A stretch of 6,971 nucleotides of DNA from assembly GCA_009782665.1 (NCBI GenBank), contig WRIP01000062.1:1-6971 (forward strand). Direction: 5' to 3'. The notes beneath the pieces were generated by a model that was not told the DNA's origin, did not search any database, and saw nothing but the letters and a program-made list of their open reading frames with translations. Positions 6,922-6,971 of the stretch are shown here, piece after piece. Numbering within the stretch: position 1 is the stretch's first letter; every line of letters begins with the position of its first letter. This stretch comes from Oscillospiraceae bacterium (lineage in GTDB: Bacteria > Bacillota > Clostridia > Oscillospirales > Ruminococcaceae). The translations under genes were made by a program, and so were the position numbers.

Positions 6922-6971
6922 ATGATGATTCCTCAGGTAGTGTGTAGATATGTATAAGAAAAAAGAGTAGG
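6911..6971 (-). CDS. Possible C-terminal end of an upstream gene (partial, tentative)
   Basis: The 50 bases upstream of gdpP have no visible terminator and are open in more than one frame. The frame starting at 6970 reads LLFFLIHIYTLPEESSYEH and stops at TAA (6913-6911), overlapping gdpP by 11 bp. A hydrophobic stretch with a short polar tail would suit the end of a membrane protein, and in many Firmicutes the gene before gdpP is the membrane protein YybS (DUF2232). An alternative frame from 6971 ends at TGA 6935-6933, overlapping the gdpP Shine-Dalgarno in the same way the gdpP stop overlaps that of rplI. I cannot decide between them with so little sequence. Confidence 0.3.
   Translation of the reverse strand, partial: LLFFLIHIYTLPEESSYEH
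6929..6934 (-). promoter_or_regulatory. Ribosome binding site of gdpP
   Basis: GAGGAA on the minus strand lies seven bases before the ATG at 6921. The gdpP frame is open further upstream to the window edge, but it holds no ATG, GTG or TTG there. The site therefore decides the start within the visible sequence. Confidence 0.65.

Noticed and set aside
1..6971. Search for a novel system: defence genes, mobile elements, CRISPR repeats, RNA genes, riboswitches
   Set aside because: Nearly every base falls in a recognised core gene and the largest gap between genes is 12 bp. I saw no repeat array, insertion-sequence ends, tRNA cloverleaf or structured leader.

Overview
The window is a tightly packed block of housekeeping genes, all on the minus strand, so it reads from the right edge to the left. 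In transcription order the genes are gdpP (cyclic-di-AMP phosphodiesterase), rplI (ribosomal protein bL9), dnaB (replicative helicase), tilS (tRNA-Ile lysidine synthetase), hpt (hypoxanthine phosphoribosyltransferase) and the first ~409 codons of ftsH (membrane AAA+ protease, cut by the left edge). All five complete reading frames are intact, and all key motifs I could check are present. TGA is used as a stop (tilS) and TGG as Trp, so the genetic code looks standard.

The organism is most likely a member of the Bacillota (Firmicutes), probably a clostridial-type lineage. The multidomain GdpP (two membrane helices, PAS, degenerate GGDEF, DHH/DHHA1) is typical of that phylum. So are the gene orders gdpP-rplI-dnaB and tilS-hpt-ftsH. 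By eye the base composition is moderately AT-rich. I cannot assign a genus from the sequence.

Layout: 6922-6971 is a short leader before gdpP that probably holds the end of an upstream gene. gdpP and rplI are 12 bp apart, rplI and dnaB 5 bp apart, dnaB and tilS overlap by 8 bp, tilS and hpt overlap by 14 bp (11 bp if the second Met is the start), and hpt and ftsH are 12 bp apart. No gap exceeds 12 bp, and I see no terminator or convincing internal promoter. The simplest reading is one polycistronic, translationally coupled operon. It combines second-messenger turnover, ribosome structure, replication-fork unwinding, tRNA decoding, purine salvage and membrane proteolysis.

In Bacillus subtilis the two halves (gdpP-rplI-dnaC and tilS-hprT-ftsH) sit at separate loci on either side of the replication origin. 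Their direct junction here is the most notable point of genome organisation. I found no mobile element, CRISPR array, RNA gene, defence system or unknown gene family. This is an ordinary core-genome region, and the findings below are modest.
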